64,000 nt of DNA from an uncultured Hyphomicrobiales bacterium. GTDB lineage: Bacteria; Pseudomonadota; Alphaproteobacteria; Rhizobiales; Xanthobacteraceae. The notes under the pieces were generated by a model. That model worked only from the letters and a program-made list of their open reading frames with translations, did no database searches and had not been told where the DNA came from. The position numbers and the translations under genes were made by a program. The stretch lies in assembly GCA_903839845.1 (NCBI GenBank), contig CAIMEA010000181.1, positions 1-64,000 on the forward strand, written 5' to 3'. Positions 6,203-16,753 of the stretch are shown here, piece after piece; the stretch's first letter is position 1, and every line of letters begins with the position of its first letter.

Positions 6203-7525
6203 TCACTCGCCGCTTGAAACAAGTCCCTTGGGCCGACCGACGACAGTGACCAGCATGCCGCCGCCGAACAGGCGCTTGGCTACCCGCTTCGCATCGTCCA
6301 GCGTCACCGCGTCGATCATCGCCGAACGGCGCTGCATGTAGTCGATGCCGAGTTTGTCGAGCTGGATTTGCGTCAGCTGGGCGGCGATCTTGGATGAGGT
6401 GTCGAGCGACAGCGCGTAGGCGCCCTTGAGATAGGACTTCGCCGCCGCCAGTTCGTCGGCGGTCGGGCCGTCGTCGGCCATGCGCTTGGTCTCGGCCTCG
6501 ATGATCGCCAGCGCGTCGCCGGTGCGGTCGGCCCGCGTCGCGGTGCCGCCGAGCACGACCGCGGCGCGCTTGAACCAGACCAGGCTGTCGGAGACGCCGT
6601 AGGCCAGCCCGCGCTTCTCGCGCACTTCCTTGTACAGGCGCGAGGAGAACGAGCCGCCGCCGAGAATATGATTGACGATATAGCCGGCCATGAAATCGGG
6701 ATCGTTGCGGGCCAGCCCCAAGCCGCCGAAGGTCACCACCGCCTGCGGCACGTCGAGATTGACGACAATGCGGCGCCCGAGGCCTTCCGGCTTGGCGTCG
6801 GCGACCGGCTTGAGGTCGTTCTTCGCCGGCAATTTGGCGAAGGCGCTATCGATCAGTTCGCCGGCGGTTTTGGCGTCGACGTCGCCGACGATCGAGAGCG
6901 TCAGTTCGTTGCGCGCGAAGACGCGGCGCACATAGTCGCGCAAATCGTCGGCGGTGATGGTCGGCAGGCTTTCCAGCGTGCCCTTGGTTTCGCGGCCATA
7001 CGGATGGCCGGGAAACGCGGTCGACCACCAGCGACGGCTGGCGATATTGTTCGGGTTGGTGGTGTCGCGCTGCAGGCCGGAAATTTCCTGACCGCGCACG
7101 CGCTCGACCGCCTCGGCCTCGAAACGCGGCGCGGTCAGCGCCAGCCGCAGCAGGTCGAAGGCCTCGTCGCGGTGCTCGTTGAGCGAACGCAGCGAGCCGT
7201 GGAATTCGTCGCGCCCGACCTGGAAGCTCAGCTCGATGGCGTGGTTCTCCAGCCGCTTGTGGAAGGTCTCGCCGTCGAGATCGCCGGCGCCTTCGTCGAG
7301 CAGATCGGCGGCGAGATTGGCCGTGCCGGATTTCTCGGCGCCGTCCTGGGTGGAGCCGCCATGGAACGAATAGTTCAGCGTCACCAGCGGCACCGCCTGC
7401 TCGCGCACCAGCCAGGCCTCGATGCCGGACGGGCTGACGATCTTTTCGATATTCATCGCCGATGCCGCCGGCGCGGCGGCGAGCAAAGCGATCATCGGCA
7501 GCATGGCGGCGATAAAACGATTCAT
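6203..7525 (-). CDS. M16 peptidase-family protein, zinc-site-less partner
   Basis: This 440-residue protein starts with a signal peptide (hydrophobic residues about 5-25, ending ASAM) and so is exported. It has the M16 fold but lacks the HxxEH zinc motif; the corresponding place reads AADLLDEG. It keeps the C-terminal GGGSFSSRLYKEVREKRGLAYG segment, with the Arg/Tyr pair that binds substrate. M16B enzymes work as pairs of one zinc-bearing and one non-catalytic subunit, and the neighbour has the zinc site. Its ATG overlaps the neighbour's stop codon (ATGA at 7522-7525), so the two are made together. An upstream in-frame extension exists but would put the signal peptide inside the protein. Confidence 0.9.
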   Translation of the reverse strand: MNRFIAAMLPMIALLAAAPAASAMNIEKIVSPSGIEAWLVREQAVPLVTLNYSFHGGSTQDGAEKSGTANLAADLLDEGAGDLDGETFHKRLENHAIELSFQVGRDEFHGSLRSLNEHRDEAFDLLRLALTAPRFEAEAVERVRGQEISGLQRDTTNPNNIASRRWWSTAFPGHPYGRETKGTLESLPTITADDLRDYVRRVFARNELTLSIVGDVDAKTAGELIDSAFAKLPAKNDLKPVADAKPEGLGRRIVVNLDVPQAVVTFGGLGLARNDPDFMAGYIVNHILGGGSFSSRLYKEVREKRGLAYGVSDSLVWFKRAAVVLGGTATRADRTGDALAIIEAETKRMADDGPTADELAAAKSYLKGAYALSLDTSSKIAAQLTQIQLDKLGIDYMQRRSAMIDAVTLDDAKRVAKRLFGGGMLVTVVGRPKGLVSSGE

Positions 7526-8937
7526 GACCGCTTCTCCGCCTTGACCGGTTGAATGCCGGCGGGCTGTTCGACCCGCGGCGTCGTGTCCTTGATCAGATAA
7601 CCGGTGACCGAGCGCTTCTTGTCGAGCCATTCGCGCGCGACGTCCTGCACCTGCTGCGCGGTCACCGCGCGGATGCGATCGGGCCACTGGCGCACGTCGT
7701 CGACGGTGCTGCCGGTCATCAGCGCCTGGCCGTACCAGCGCGCCATGCTGGCCTGATTGTCCTGGGCATAGATCGCGTCGGCGATCATGCGCGCCTTGGC
7801 GCGCTCCAGCTCTTCATCGGTGACGCCCTTGTCAATGACCTGGGCGATGACCGCGTCGGCCTCCGCTTCCAGCTGCGGCAAGGTCACGCCGGCGCCGGGC
7901 GAGGCGTAGAAAATGAACTTGGCCATGTCGAGCGCCGAACTGTCATAGGAGGCGCCGGCGCTGACCGCGACATGCTTGTCGACCACGAGGGCGCGATACA
8001 TGCGGCTGTTCGAGCCGGTGCCGAGAATATGGCCGAGCACTTCCAGCGCTTCGGACTGGCCGGACAATTTATTGGCTTTGGCGGTGGCGAAAGACGGCAC
8101 CAGATAGCTGCGCTGCACCGCCGGCTGTTCGACGCGCGGGTCGGCCAAAGTCAGCGAGCGCGGCGCGACCTGCGGCGGCTCCTGCGGCCGCTGACGCGTC
8201 TGGATTCCATCGACGCGCTTGACCTTGCCATAGGTGTCCTGCGCCAGCTTGAGCGCGGCATCGGGCTCGATATCGCCGGCGATCACGACGACCGCGTCAT
8301 TCGGTCCGTAGAAGCGCTTGTAGAAGGCGATGGCGTCGTCGCGGCTGAGCTGCTCCATCTCGTGGCGCCAGCCGATGATCGGCTTGCCGTACGGATGATT
8401 GAGAAACAGCGCGGCGTCCATCTGTTCGCCGAGCCGGGAACGCGGATTGTTCTCCATGCGCTGGTTGCGCTCTTCAAGAATGACATCGCGCTCGGGCAGC
8501 ACCACGGCATAGGTGAGTACAAGACCGGTCATGCGGTCGGCCTCGAACTCCATCACCGTCTTGAGCTGCTCGGCCGGCACGCGCTGGTAATAGCCGGTGT
8601 AGTCGCTCGAGGTGAAGGCGTTTTCCTGGCCGCCGATGCGCGCCACCACGGTCGAGAACTGCCCGGCCGGATGTTTGGCGGTGCCCTTGAACATCAAGTG
8701 CTCAAGGAAATGCGCCAGACCGGATTTGCCGGCGGTCTCGTCGGCGGCGCCGACCTTGTACCAGATCATATGGGTGACGACCGGCGCGCGATGGTCGGGG
8801 ATGACGACAAGTTCGAGTCCGTTCGCCAGTTTGAAATCGGCGATCCTGGGACCGGCGGCCTCGGCGATGGCTGGCAGCGACAGCGCGGCGGCGAGGGTCA
8901 CGGCGCCGGCCAGAAAGACGTTGGTTTTGAATGTCAC
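7522..8937 (-). CDS. M16 family zinc metallopeptidase
   Basis: This is the catalytic half of an exported processing-peptidase-like pair. The 471-residue protein starts with a signal peptide (about residues 1-27, ending AEAAG). The inverted zinc motif HFLEH follows KSGLA, near residue 80, and a Glu-rich helix with the third ligand (RDVILEERNQRMEN) comes about 75 residues later. Similar periplasmic pairs in proteobacteria degrade peptides, but the substrate is unknown. It precedes its non-catalytic partner with a 4-base overlap and follows a DUF3035-like gene, a conserved neighbourhood in alphaproteobacteria. Confidence 0.92.
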   Translation of the reverse strand: MTFKTNVFLAGAVTLAAALSLPAIAEAAGPRIADFKLANGLELVVIPDHRAPVVTHMIWYKVGAADETAGKSGLAHFLEHLMFKGTAKHPAGQFSTVVARIGGQENAFTSSDYTGYYQRVPAEQLKTVMEFEADRMTGLVLTYAVVLPERDVILEERNQRMENNPRSRLGEQMDAALFLNHPYGKPIIGWRHEMEQLSRDDAIAFYKRFYGPNDAVVVIAGDIEPDAALKLAQDTYGKVKRVDGIQTRQRPQEPPQVAPRSLTLADPRVEQPAVQRSYLVPSFATAKANKLSGQSEALEVLGHILGTGSNSRMYRALVVDKHVAVSAGASYDSSALDMAKFIFYASPGAGVTLPQLEAEADAVIAQVIDKGVTDEELERAKARMIADAIYAQDNQASMARWYGQALMTGSTVDDVRQWPDRIRAVTAQQVQDVAREWLDKKRSVTGYLIKDTTPRVEQPAGIQPVKAEKRS

Positions 8938-9065
8938 GAGTTGGACCTTGCCGCTTTGCGTTGATGCGCGACCTGCGCGCGATCTGCGTCTGTGTCAGCA
9001 CCATCGACGCTTGCGCTATCGACATGCACAGGAACCGCCGGCGCGACGCGCCAACGTTCCAGCGG

Positions 9066-9785
9066 CTACTTGGTGCCTTCGCCGTGCGTCGTCGCGTAAT
9101 CGATCGCCTTCGGCGCGTTTTCGCTCGCGTTGACTCCGTAAGGCTGGGCCGGCGACGGCGTCCGGTAGCCCGGCGGCGGCTCGGTCAGTGTGGCACGTGG
9201 CGGCTCGCCGGTGAATTTGGCGGTCTCTGTTTCGGTTCCGCCGAACAGGCTGCTGAACAGGCCGCCCTTGTAACCGAGTTCCGACGGCTTGAGACGCGGA
9301 TCGTCGCTCGACCAGTTCGATTCGGACTTGCCCGCCCGGCTGGCGCTGCGCTTGGCGCTCGGTCCCGGTCCCAAATCCTTGCCGCGCAGGACGCTGTCCT
9401 GCTTTTGGGCTTCGTCACCGGCCCAAATGACGGTGGTGCGCTCGCGCGCCGCTTCCGCCTTGGCCCGCTCCACGTCCGGGTCTTTCGGCCAGGCCGGGTT
9501 ATTGGCGATCACCGCATCGGAACGTTCCGGCGGCGGCAGCGACTTGCTGGGCGGAATCACCAGCGGCGGCCGCTCCTGATAATTGATGACGCGGTTTTCT
9601 CTTTGCAGGCCGATGCCTTCGAGAATGCCGCGCATGATCTTGGTATCCAGCGGCGTCTCGTCGTCAGCGGCGCGGGCCGAGCCCGGCGCGGCCAAAACGG
9701 TGACGGCGAGCGTCAGGCCCAAAGCGAGACCGGAAAAGGCGCGGGTGGCCTGGGCGGTCGGACGTGTCGGTCGCAAAGCGATCAT
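9066..9785 (-). CDS. DUF3035-like exported protein, possible BamF-type factor
   Basis: The 239-residue protein has an N-terminal hydrophobic signal (about residues 15-40, ending GSARAADD) and a Pro-rich segment, QERPPLVIPPSKSLPPP, that resembles the signature of DUF3035/BamF proteins of the alphaproteobacterial outer-membrane assembly machinery. BamF is usually a lipoprotein; here I see no clear lipobox Cys, so the match is incomplete. The rest is low-complexity and likely disordered. The order lspA, this gene, then two M16 genes supports the assignment. The family call is tentative. Confidence 0.6.
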   Translation of the reverse strand: MIALRPTRPTAQATRAFSGLALGLTLAVTVLAAPGSARAADDETPLDTKIMRGILEGIGLQRENRVINYQERPPLVIPPSKSLPPPERSDAVIANNPAWPKDPDVERAKAEAARERTTVIWAGDEAQKQDSVLRGKDLGPGPSAKRSASRAGKSESNWSSDDPRLKPSELGYKGGLFSSLFGGTETETAKFTGEPPRATLTEPPPGYRTPSPAQPYGVNASENAPKAIDYATTHGEGTK

Positions 9786-9842
9786 GCGAAACGGACCCTC
9801 ACTGGCGATAACGGCTATAACGTCAGGCCATATTGACGCCGA

Positions 9843-10358
9843 TCAGGGCGCTTTTGCGGCATGCTCCCCGATCACGGATTCATACAGCAGGCCTATGACC
9901 CCGGCAACGATGGCTACGTCAGCAAGGTTAAAAACGTACCAGTTGAAGCGCCAATTTGCCCCGGAAACGTGAAAAAACACGAAATCGACCACCCAGCCAT
10001 AGGCCAGCCGGTCGATGGCGTTGCCGAGCGCCCCGCCGATGATCAGGCCCAAAGCCAGCGCCGTCAGCCGGCTTTCCGCTTTGGACAGCCAGACCCAGAG
10101 CAGGACCACCGCCACGCCTTTAAAGCTGAGCAGGAGCCATTGGCCGGCGGCGCCCTCCGAGGCGAACAGGCCGTAGCTGATGCCGGTGTTGCGGGTCAGG
10201 ACGAAGTCGAAAAACGGGCCCAGCTTCGTTGGATTGGCGGCGAGGTCATAGACAAACAAAAGGTACAGCTTGCTGGCCTGGTCGAGGACGCCCGCGATGA
10301 CCGCGACGGCGAGGCCGAAGACGGTCAGCGGGCCGCGCATATATTGGCGGATATTCAC
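9843..10358 (-). CDS. lspA: Lipoprotein signal peptidase LspA
   Basis: LspA cleaves signal peptides from prolipoproteins in the inner membrane after diacylglyceryl transfer. The protein (171 residues) has four membrane helices and the two catalytic Asp motifs: [10 protein letters not shown] and FNLADVAI. The N-terminal VLDQASKLY segment is also typical. GTG 10358 overlaps the ileS stop codon by four bases (GTGA), so it is coupled to ileS; ATG 10340 (MRGPLTVFG) is an alternative six codons later. An in-frame extension to 10475 would lie inside ileS and is rejected. Confidence 0.94.
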   Translation of the reverse strand: MNIRQYMRGPLTVFGLAVAVIAGVLDQASKLYLLFVYDLAANPTKLGPFFDFVLTRNTGISYGLFASEGAAGQWLLLSFKGVAVVLLWVWLSKAESRLTALALGLIIGGALGNAIDRLAYGWVVDFVFFHVSGANWRFNWYVFNLADVAIVAGVIGLLYESVIGEHAAKAP

Positions 10359-13357
10359 TCCGCCGCCTTGCGCATGGTTTCCCATTCGCGCAACGCCTTG
10401 GCATCGCGCGGCGAGACATCGGGATATTGCGGATCGGCGCCGATGGTGTTGAGGATTTTCCACGAGCGCGCACATTTGGTGCCTTCGGCCAAATTCGGCA
10501 CCACGGCGACACCGGCGACATCGGTCTGACTGAACGAACCGGCCGGCCCCTCGCCCTGCACCAAGGTCGCCGCCGAGGTGATGCAGATCTCGGCGAGATC
10601 GACATCGAGCACGGCCTCATAAAGCTCGGCGTTCGACACATGCACGATCGGATGCGCTTCGAGCGACGAGCCGATGCGCTTTTGCGCGCGCTCGCCCTCG
10701 AGCGCGCCGGTGATGACGCGGCGCACGGCGCGAACTTTACGCCACTTCTCGGCCAGCCTGTCGTCGCGCCAGTTCTTCGGCACCTCGGGGAAGGTTTCCA
10801 GATGCACCGACTTGGCATCGTTGCCGTAGCGCGAGATCCAGGTTTCTTCCGCGGTGAAGCACAGCATCGGCGCCAGCCAAACCACCGTGCAGCGGAACAG
10901 ATGGTCGATGACGGTCAGCGACGCCTTGCGCGTCAGCGACGAATAGGGATCGCAGTACAGCGCGTCCTTGCGGATGTCGAAATAGAACGCCGACAGGTCC
11001 GACGTCATGAAGGACGATAGCGCTGCGAAGATGCGCTTGTAGTCGAAATCGGCGTAAGCCTGCCGCACCAGTTCGTCCAACTCAGAGAGCCTGTGCAGCA
11101 TCAACCGCTCCAGCTCCGGCATTTTCTCGAAGGCAACACGCTCGTCGTCGTGGAAATGCGCCAGCGAGCCGAGCATCCAGCGCATGGTGTTGCGCAATTT
11201 GCGATAGGTGTCGGCGGTGGTCTTGAGGATTTCAGGCCCGATGCGCAGATCGTCGGCATAGTCAGAGGCGCAGACCCACATGCGCAGGATGTCGGCGCCG
11301 GACTGCTTGATGACGTCCTGCGGCGCGGTGACGTTGCCGGTCGACTTCGACATCTTGCGGCCCTGCTCGTCGAGCACGAAGCCGTGCGTCAAAACGACAT
11401 CGAACGGCGCGCGGCCGCGCGTGCCGCAGCTTTCGATCAAGGACGAATGAAACCAGCCGCGATGCTGGTCGGAACCTTCCAGATACATAACCGTGTCATT
11501 GCCGCCGACCGCCTTGCGCTTGATGTTGGCGAGTTGCGGGAAATGCACGTCGTCTTCCAGCACGAAGGCATGCGTCGAGCCGGAATCGAACCAGACGTCG
11601 CAGATGTCGTCGACCTTCTTCCACGGCTCGTTGGCGCGCTTGCCGAGGAAGCGCTCGCGCGCGCCCGGCGCGTACCAGGCATCGGCGCCTTCGGCCTCGA
11701 AAGCCTCGACGATGCGCAGCTCGACGTCCGGGTCCTGCAGGATATCGACCGAGCCGTCCGGCTTTTCCATGATGAACACGGCGATCGGCACGCCCCAGGC
11801 GCGCTGGCGCGAGATCACCCAGTCCGGCTTGGCCTCGATCATGCCGGTGATGCGGTTCTCGCCGGCCTTCGGCACCCAGCGCGTTACCTTGATCGCCGAC
11901 AGCGCGCGGTGGCGCAGCGTATCGCCGGGCTTGTCGATGCCCTGGTCCATGGCGATGAACCACTGCGGCGTGTTGCGGAAGATGATCGGCTTCTTCGAGC
12001 GCCACGAATGCGGATATTGATGTTTCAGGCGGCCGCGCGCGATGATGTTGCCGGCCTCGGCCAAAGCGGCGATGACGGCGTTGTTGGCGTCGCCCTTCTC
12101 GCCCTTGTCGTTGATGACGCGCTTGCCCTCGAAGCCGGGCGCTTGCGCGGTCAGCGCGCCATTCTCGTCGACGGTGTAGGGAATGGTCGATGAGATGCCG
12201 CGCGCCTCAAGCGCCACGCGGTTGTCCATCCACACCTCGAAGTCCTCGCGGCCATGGCCCGGCGCGGTGTGCACGAAGCCGGTGCCGGTGTCGTCGGTGA
12301 CATGATCGCCGGCGAGCAGCGGCACCTGGAAGTCGTAGCCTTTGCCGTGCAGCGGGTGCTTGCAGATCATGCCGGCGAGCATCTCGGCGGATACGTCGGC
12401 GATCTTGTCGTAAGCGGCGACCTTGGCCTGTTTGAACACTTCGCCGGCGAGATTCTCCGATAAGATATAGAGATCGCCGAACTTCGCCCAGTTGTCTTGC
12501 GGCGCGTCGGTGACCTTGTAGAGGCCGTAGCTGATCTTCGGCGAGAACGAGATCGCGCGGTTACCCGGCAGCGTCCATGGCGTCGTGGTCCAGATGACAA
12601 CGCTGGCATTGCCAACAAGTTCGAAGGCCGCCGCGACATCGGCCTTGTTGTCGCCTTCGAGCGCAATATTGTCGACCGGAAACTTCACCCACACCGTATC
12701 GCTGGTGTAATCCTCATACTCGATCTCGGCTTCCGCCAGCGCGGTCTTCTCGACCACGCTCCACATCACCGGCTTACTGCCGCGATACAGCAAACCATTG
12801 GCGGCGAATTTCATCAGTTCGCGCGCGATCTGCGCCTCGGCCGGGAAGCTCATGGTCGTGTAAGGGTGATCCCAGTCGCCCTCGACGCCGAGGCGCTTGA
12901 ATTCCTCGCGCTGCACGTCGAGCCATTTTTGCGCATAGGCGCGGCATTCCTGGCGGAACGCGACCATGGCGGCGGGTTCGGAGAAGTTCGGCTTCTGCTT
13001 GTTCTTGGAGCGGTAGTTCTCTTCCTCGATCTTCCATTCGATCGGCAGGCCGTGGCAGTCCCAGCCCGGCACATAATTCGAATCGTAGCCGAGCATCTGC
13101 TGCGAGCGCGTCACCACGTCTTTCAGAATCTTGTTGAGCGCGTGGCCGATATGGATGTTGCCGTTGGCGTAAGGCGGGCCGTCGTGCAGCACGAATTTCT
13201 CGCGGCCTTTCGAGGCGGCGCGCAACTGGGCGTAGAGGTCGCTCTCCTCCCAGCGCTTGAGGAGCTCGGGCTCCTTCTGCGGCAGGCCGGCCCGCATCGG
13301 AAATTCCGTCTGCGGCAGGAACAGGGTCTCGGAGTAGTCGCGTTCTGGCTTGGTCAT
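10355..13357 (-). CDS. ileS: Isoleucyl-tRNA synthetase
   Basis: This class I enzyme charges tRNA-Ile. The 1,000-residue protein has the HIGH motif at residues 69-72 ([10 protein letters not shown]), the editing domain in between, and KMSKSTGN near residue 640. The anticodon-binding region follows. The C-terminal zinc-finger Cys pairs of the E. coli type are not obvious; this is common in alphaproteobacterial enzymes. It heads an operon with lspA, and probably the DUF3035 and M16 genes downstream. Seventy-seven bases separate it from ribF upstream. Confidence 0.97.
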   Translation of the reverse strand: MTKPERDYSETLFLPQTEFPMRAGLPQKEPELLKRWEESDLYAQLRAASKGREKFVLHDGPPYANGNIHIGHALNKILKDVVTRSQQMLGYDSNYVPGWDCHGLPIEWKIEEENYRSKNKQKPNFSEPAAMVAFRQECRAYAQKWLDVQREEFKRLGVEGDWDHPYTTMSFPAEAQIARELMKFAANGLLYRGSKPVMWSVVEKTALAEAEIEYEDYTSDTVWVKFPVDNIALEGDNKADVAAAFELVGNASVVIWTTTPWTLPGNRAISFSPKISYGLYKVTDAPQDNWAKFGDLYILSENLAGEVFKQAKVAAYDKIADVSAEMLAGMICKHPLHGKGYDFQVPLLAGDHVTDDTGTGFVHTAPGHGREDFEVWMDNRVALEARGISSTIPYTVDENGALTAQAPGFEGKRVINDKGEKGDANNAVIAALAEAGNIIARGRLKHQYPHSWRSKKPIIFRNTPQWFIAMDQGIDKPGDTLRHRALSAIKVTRWVPKAGENRITGMIEAKPDWVISRQRAWGVPIAVFIMEKPDGSVDILQDPDVELRIVEAFEAEGADAWYAPGARERFLGKRANEPWKKVDDICDVWFDSGSTHAFVLEDDVHFPQLANIKRKAVGGNDTVMYLEGSDQHRGWFHSSLIESCGTRGRAPFDVVLTHGFVLDEQGRKMSKSTGNVTAPQDVIKQSGADILRMWVCASDYADDLRIGPEILKTTADTYRKLRNTMRWMLGSLAHFHDDERVAFEKMPELERLMLHRLSELDELVRQAYADFDYKRIFAALSSFMTSDLSAFYFDIRKDALYCDPYSSLTRKASLTVIDHLFRCTVVWLAPMLCFTAEETWISRYGNDAKSVHLETFPEVPKNWRDDRLAEKWRKVRAVRRVITGALEGERAQKRIGSSLEAHPIVHVSNAELYEAVLDVDLAEICITSAATLVQGEGPAGSFSQTDVAGVAVVPNLAEGTKCARSWKILNTIGADPQYPDVSPRDAKALREWETMRKAAE

Positions 13358-13434
13358 GTTTTATGGGTTTCCTGCGGGGGTATGTAGCAGGCAGATTCCG
13401 CAGGGGAAAGGCCGTAAAAGGCGGGATTTACCGG

Positions 13435-14415
13435 CTAAACCTCGCCCAGAACCGGAAACGCCGCCCCGGCGCGCTTGAGCGTGTCGCGCGCCTGCGCCGC
13501 GTCGGCCACCATGTGGCGCTTGAGGTCATCGATCGAGGCGAATTTCAGTTCGGGCCGGATCCAGCCGACGATGGCGACATCGACGCTCTCGCCGTAGAGG
13601 TCGCCGTTGAAATCGAACAAGAACACTTCCAGCAGCGGCGCGCCGGCGTCGAACATCGGCCTTATGCCGAAACTGGCGACGCCGTCATAGCGCTTGCCGG
13701 CGACCGCCATCCGCACCGCATAGATGCCGTGCTTGAGGCCGCAGGCCGGGTCGAGCCGGATATTGGCAGTGGGGAAGCCGAATTCGCGGCCGCGCTTTTC
13801 GCCGTGGATGACCTCGCCGGAAACGAACCAGGGCGCGCCGAGAAGCTCGGCCGCTTCCACCACCTTGCCCTCGCTTAAAGCCGCGCGCACCGCGCCGGAC
13901 GACACCGGCCGGCCCTCGTCCTCGAGCGGCGGCACGATGTCGACCGCGAAACCGAGGCGCGCGCCCTGTTCGGCGAGGTATTGCGGCGAGCCCTGGCGCT
14001 TTTGGCCGAAATGAAAATCGAAGCCGATCGTCGCACCGGCGACGCCGAAGCGGCCGACCAGAATTTTCTCGACGAAATCCTGCGCCGACGTTGCGGCCAG
14101 TTCAGCGTCGAAGCGCATGACAATGGCGCCGTCGAGCCCGGTCGCCGCCAGCAGGCGCAACTTGTCGCGCTCGCTCGACAGATTGAACAGCGGCACGTCG
14201 GGCTGGAAATACCGCCGCGGATGCGGCGCGAAGGTCAAAGCCGCGGCCTTGGTGCCGAGCGCGGCGGCGCGCGCAAGCGCCGCGCCGATGACGGTACGAT
14301 GACCGCGGTGCACGCCATCGAAGTTGCCGATCGCCACGACCGCGCCATAAAGCGCGCCAGGATCACGATCGCGAATGACGGCAAAGGGCTTGGCAGGCGG
14401 CATCGGGTCAATCAT
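13435..14415 (-). CDS. ribF: Bifunctional riboflavin kinase/FAD synthetase
   Basis: RibF makes FMN and then FAD from riboflavin. The N-terminal nucleotidyltransferase domain (about residues 20-190) has the GNFDGVHRGHR motif, and the C-terminal flavokinase domain (about 195-320) has GFPTANIRL and the substrate loop around GIYAVRM. At 326 residues it has the usual length. The gene order ribF-ileS-lspA is widespread in bacteria. No FMN riboswitch is visible in the gap before it. Confidence 0.95.
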   Translation of the reverse strand: MIDPMPPAKPFAVIRDRDPGALYGAVVAIGNFDGVHRGHRTVIGAALARAAALGTKAAALTFAPHPRRYFQPDVPLFNLSSERDKLRLLAATGLDGAIVMRFDAELAATSAQDFVEKILVGRFGVAGATIGFDFHFGQKRQGSPQYLAEQGARLGFAVDIVPPLEDEGRPVSSGAVRAALSEGKVVEAAELLGAPWFVSGEVIHGEKRGREFGFPTANIRLDPACGLKHGIYAVRMAVAGKRYDGVASFGIRPMFDAGAPLLEVFLFDFNGDLYGESVDVAIVGWIRPELKFASIDDLKRHMVADAAQARDTLKRAGAAFPVLGEV

Positions 14416-14610
14416 GTTGGATCGTGCATCGCGAAAAAACGGGCTGGGAGCGACAGCGTTTACGCTTTTGCCCGCTATTAAGGCAACCGCGCTTCTTGCC
14501 GGTGGATATGGTTACCGCGCCGTTAACAAACTTTCAAATTAACGGGTTATTCAAGCGCCGACGATAAAGTCCGGCAACTTCGGGGAGCGCCCTATTGCGG
14601 GCGGTATATC

Positions 14611-15042
14611 ATGGCTATCGACTATTCGATGCCGGTTCTCATTGTCGACGATTACAACACGATGATCCGGATCATCCGCAACCTGCTGAAGCAGTTGGGT
14701 TTCGTCGATATCCACGACGCCAGCGACGGCTCGGCGGCGCTGGCCAAGATGCACGAGCGCAAATTCGGCCTGGTGATTTCCGACTGGAACATGGAGCCGA
14801 TGACCGGCTACGCGCTGCTGCAGGAAGTGCGCAGCGACCCGGCTCTGGCCGACACGCCGTTCATCATGGTTACGGCCGAGTCAAAAACCGAGAACGTCAT
14901 CGCCGCCCGCAAGGCCGGCGTCTCCAATTACATCGTCAAGCCGTTCAACGCGCAGACCTTGCAGAGCAAGATCGAGGCGGTGTTCCGCACGCCGGAAGAA
15001 GCCGCCGCGATGGCCGCCGCCACGCCGGCGCCGGCGGCTTAA
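14611..15042 (+). CDS. Single-domain response regulator, CheY-like
   Basis: This 143-residue protein is one receiver domain with a short Ala/Pro-rich tail. The acidic pair is Asp13-Asp14 (IVDDY), the phosphorylated residue is Asp58 (ISDWNMEP), and Thr88 (MVTAES) and Lys110 (VKPFN) complete the site, so it should be active. There is no output domain, so it acts by protein contact as CheY does. No kinase or chemotaxis cluster is adjacent. A CheZ-like phosphatase is encoded 23 kb away at 37723 and could be its partner, which is inference. The start ATG follows a GC-rich leader after a divergent gap with ribF. Confidence 0.9.
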   Translation: MAIDYSMPVLIVDDYNTMIRIIRNLLKQLGFVDIHDASDGSAALAKMHERKFGLVISDWNMEPMTGYALLQEVRSDPALADTPFIMVTAESKTENVIAARKAGVSNYIVKPFNAQTLQSKIEAVFRTPEEAAAMAAATPAPAA

Positions 15043-15110
15043 CGCCGCCAGGCTTCTCCTCCCGCCCTTCCGGTTTCCTCCGCGCGCGATATAGTGCCGC
15101 CGGAGGACGT

Positions 15111-16661
15111 ATGATGACCATACCGGTAAAGCCGCCCACCGACGCGCCGCGCTACATCCGGCTGAACGAGGCCGACAATGTCGCGATCATCGTCAACGCC
15201 TTCGGCATGCCGGCCGGCACAAAATTTCCCGGCGGATTGACCTTGCGCGAATTCGTGCCGCAAGGACACAAGGTGGCGCTCACCGATATCGCGAAAGACG
15301 CAGCCATCATCCGCTATGGCGAAGTCATCGGCTATGCGATTGTGGCGCTGCCGGCCGGAAGCTGGGTCGAGGAAGCGCGCGTGCGCATGCCGGCGCCGCC
15401 GTCACTCGACGGCCTCGAACTGGCAACGCGCACGCCGCCAAAACTGCCGCCGCTCGACGGGTATACGTTCGAGGGCTTTCGCAACAAGGACGGCTCGGTC
15501 GGCACCAAGAACATTCTCGCCATCTCGACCAGCGTTCAATGCGTCGCCGGCACGCTCGACATCGCGCTCAAGCGCATCAAGGACGAGCTGCTGCCGAACT
15601 ATCCCAATGTCGATGACGTCGTCGCGGTCACCCATGTCTATGGCTGCGGCGTCGCCATCGACGCGCCGCTGTCGGAAATCCCGATCCGCACGCTGCAAAA
15701 TATCGCCCGCCATCCGAACTACGGCGGCGAGGTCATGATCGTGAGCCTCGGCTGCGAGAAATTGCAGCCGGAGCGGCTCTTGCCCGGCGGCAAAGACAGC
15801 ACCAGCATCATGCGGCTGCAGGACGAGACGCTGACGTCGTTCGGCGCGATGATCGACCTGATCATGCGGATGGCCGACGACCGCCTCAAGCTGCTCAATG
15901 CGCGCCAGCGCGAGACCTGCCCGGCGTCCGATCTTGTCGTCGGCATGCAGTGCGGCGGCAGCGACGCCTTCTCCGGCGTCACCGCCAATCCGGCGCTCGG
16001 CTTTGCCTCCGATCTGCTGGTGCGCGCCGGCGCGACCGTGATGTTTTCCGAAGTCACCGAGGTCCGCGACGCCATTCATTTGCTGACGCCGCGCGCCGTC
16101 AACGAGCAGGTCGCACGCGAGCTGATCCGCGAGATGAAATGGTACGACGATTATCTGGAAAAGGGCGGCGTCGACCGCAGCGCCAATACCTCGCCCGGCA
16201 ACAAGAAGGGCGGGCTCAACAACATTGTCGAGAAGGCGCTCGGCTCGTCGGCCAAATCCGGATCGAGCGCGATTGCCGGCGTGCTGTCGCCGGGCGAACG
16301 CGTGCGCGACAAGGGCCTGATTTTCGCGGCGACCCCGGCGTCCGATTTCGTCTGCGGCACGCTGCAGCTCGCCGCCGGCATGAACGTGCATATCTTCACC
16401 ACCGGACGCGGCACGCCCTACGGATTGTCGTCGGTGCCGGTGATCAAGGTGGCGACGCGCAACGAACTGGCGCAGCGCTGGGCCGACCTGATCGACATCA
16501 ATGCCGGCACCATCGCCACCGGCGAGGCGACCATCGAGGACGTCGGCTGGGACGTGTTCCGCTTCATTCTCGATGTGGCGAGCGGCAAGAAGAAGACCTG
16601 CACGGATAAATGGGGTCTCTATAACGCGCTGGCGTTGTTCAACCCGGCGCCGATAACGTAA
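15111..16661 (+). CDS. garD: Galactarate dehydratase, UxaA family
   Basis: The enzyme removes water from galactarate in hexarate breakdown. The 516-residue protein has an N-terminal SAF domain (about residues 15-95) and the large dehydratase domains, with [27 protein letters not shown] and [11 protein letters not shown]; these match galactarate dehydratase better than altronate dehydratase. An in-frame upstream extension into the response-regulator gene exists, but CGGAGGACGT stands just before ATG 15111 and fixes the start. No other hexarate genes lie nearby, so the physiological substrate is likely but not certain. Confidence 0.86.
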   Translation: MMTIPVKPPTDAPRYIRLNEADNVAIIVNAFGMPAGTKFPGGLTLREFVPQGHKVALTDIAKDAAIIRYGEVIGYAIVALPAGSWVEEARVRMPAPPSLDGLELATRTPPKLPPLDGYTFEGFRNKDGSVGTKNILAISTSVQCVAGTLDIALKRIKDELLPNYPNVDDVVAVTHVYGCGVAIDAPLSEIPIRTLQNIARHPNYGGEVMIVSLGCEKLQPERLLPGGKDSTSIMRLQDETLTSFGAMIDLIMRMADDRLKLLNARQRETCPASDLVVGMQCGGSDAFSGVTANPALGFASDLLVRAGATVMFSEVTEVRDAIHLLTPRAVNEQVARELIREMKWYDDYLEKGGVDRSANTSPGNKKGGLNNIVEKALGSSAKSGSSAIAGVLSPGERVRDKGLIFAATPASDFVCGTLQLAAGMNVHIFTTGRGTPYGLSSVPVIKVATRNELAQRWADLIDINAGTIATGEATIEDVGWDVFRFILDVASGKKKTCTDKWGLYNALALFNPAPIT

Positions 16662-16663
16662 CT

Positions 16664-16745
16664 GTCATCCCCGCGAAGGCGGGGATCCATACCCCGTACA
16701 GTATCGATGGTTGACGGCGTATAGGTCCCCGCCTTCGCGGGGACC
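16664..16745. repeat. Palindromic repeat between convergent genes
   Basis: TCCCCGCGAAGGCGGGGA (16668-16685) and GTCCCCGCCTTCGCGGGGAC (16725-16744) each form a hairpin and are also inverted copies of one another. The element lies between the convergent ends of garD and the HAD gene and may stop transcription from both sides. Confidence 0.75.
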
Positions 16746-16753
16746 ACAGCCGG

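Noticed and set aside
6203-7525. The second M16 gene as a pseudogene because it lacks the zinc motif
   Set aside because: The non-catalytic partner of an M16B pair normally lacks the motif, and the rest of the gene is intact and coupled to its partner.
14523-14542. A CtrA-like TTAA pair in front of the response regulator
   Set aside because: The two TTAA words are 12 bp apart, but CtrA sites need 7, and no full match was present.
15402-16391. A long minus-strand frame opposite garD
   Set aside because: Long antisense frames are common in GC-rich genes, and garD itself has all family motifs.
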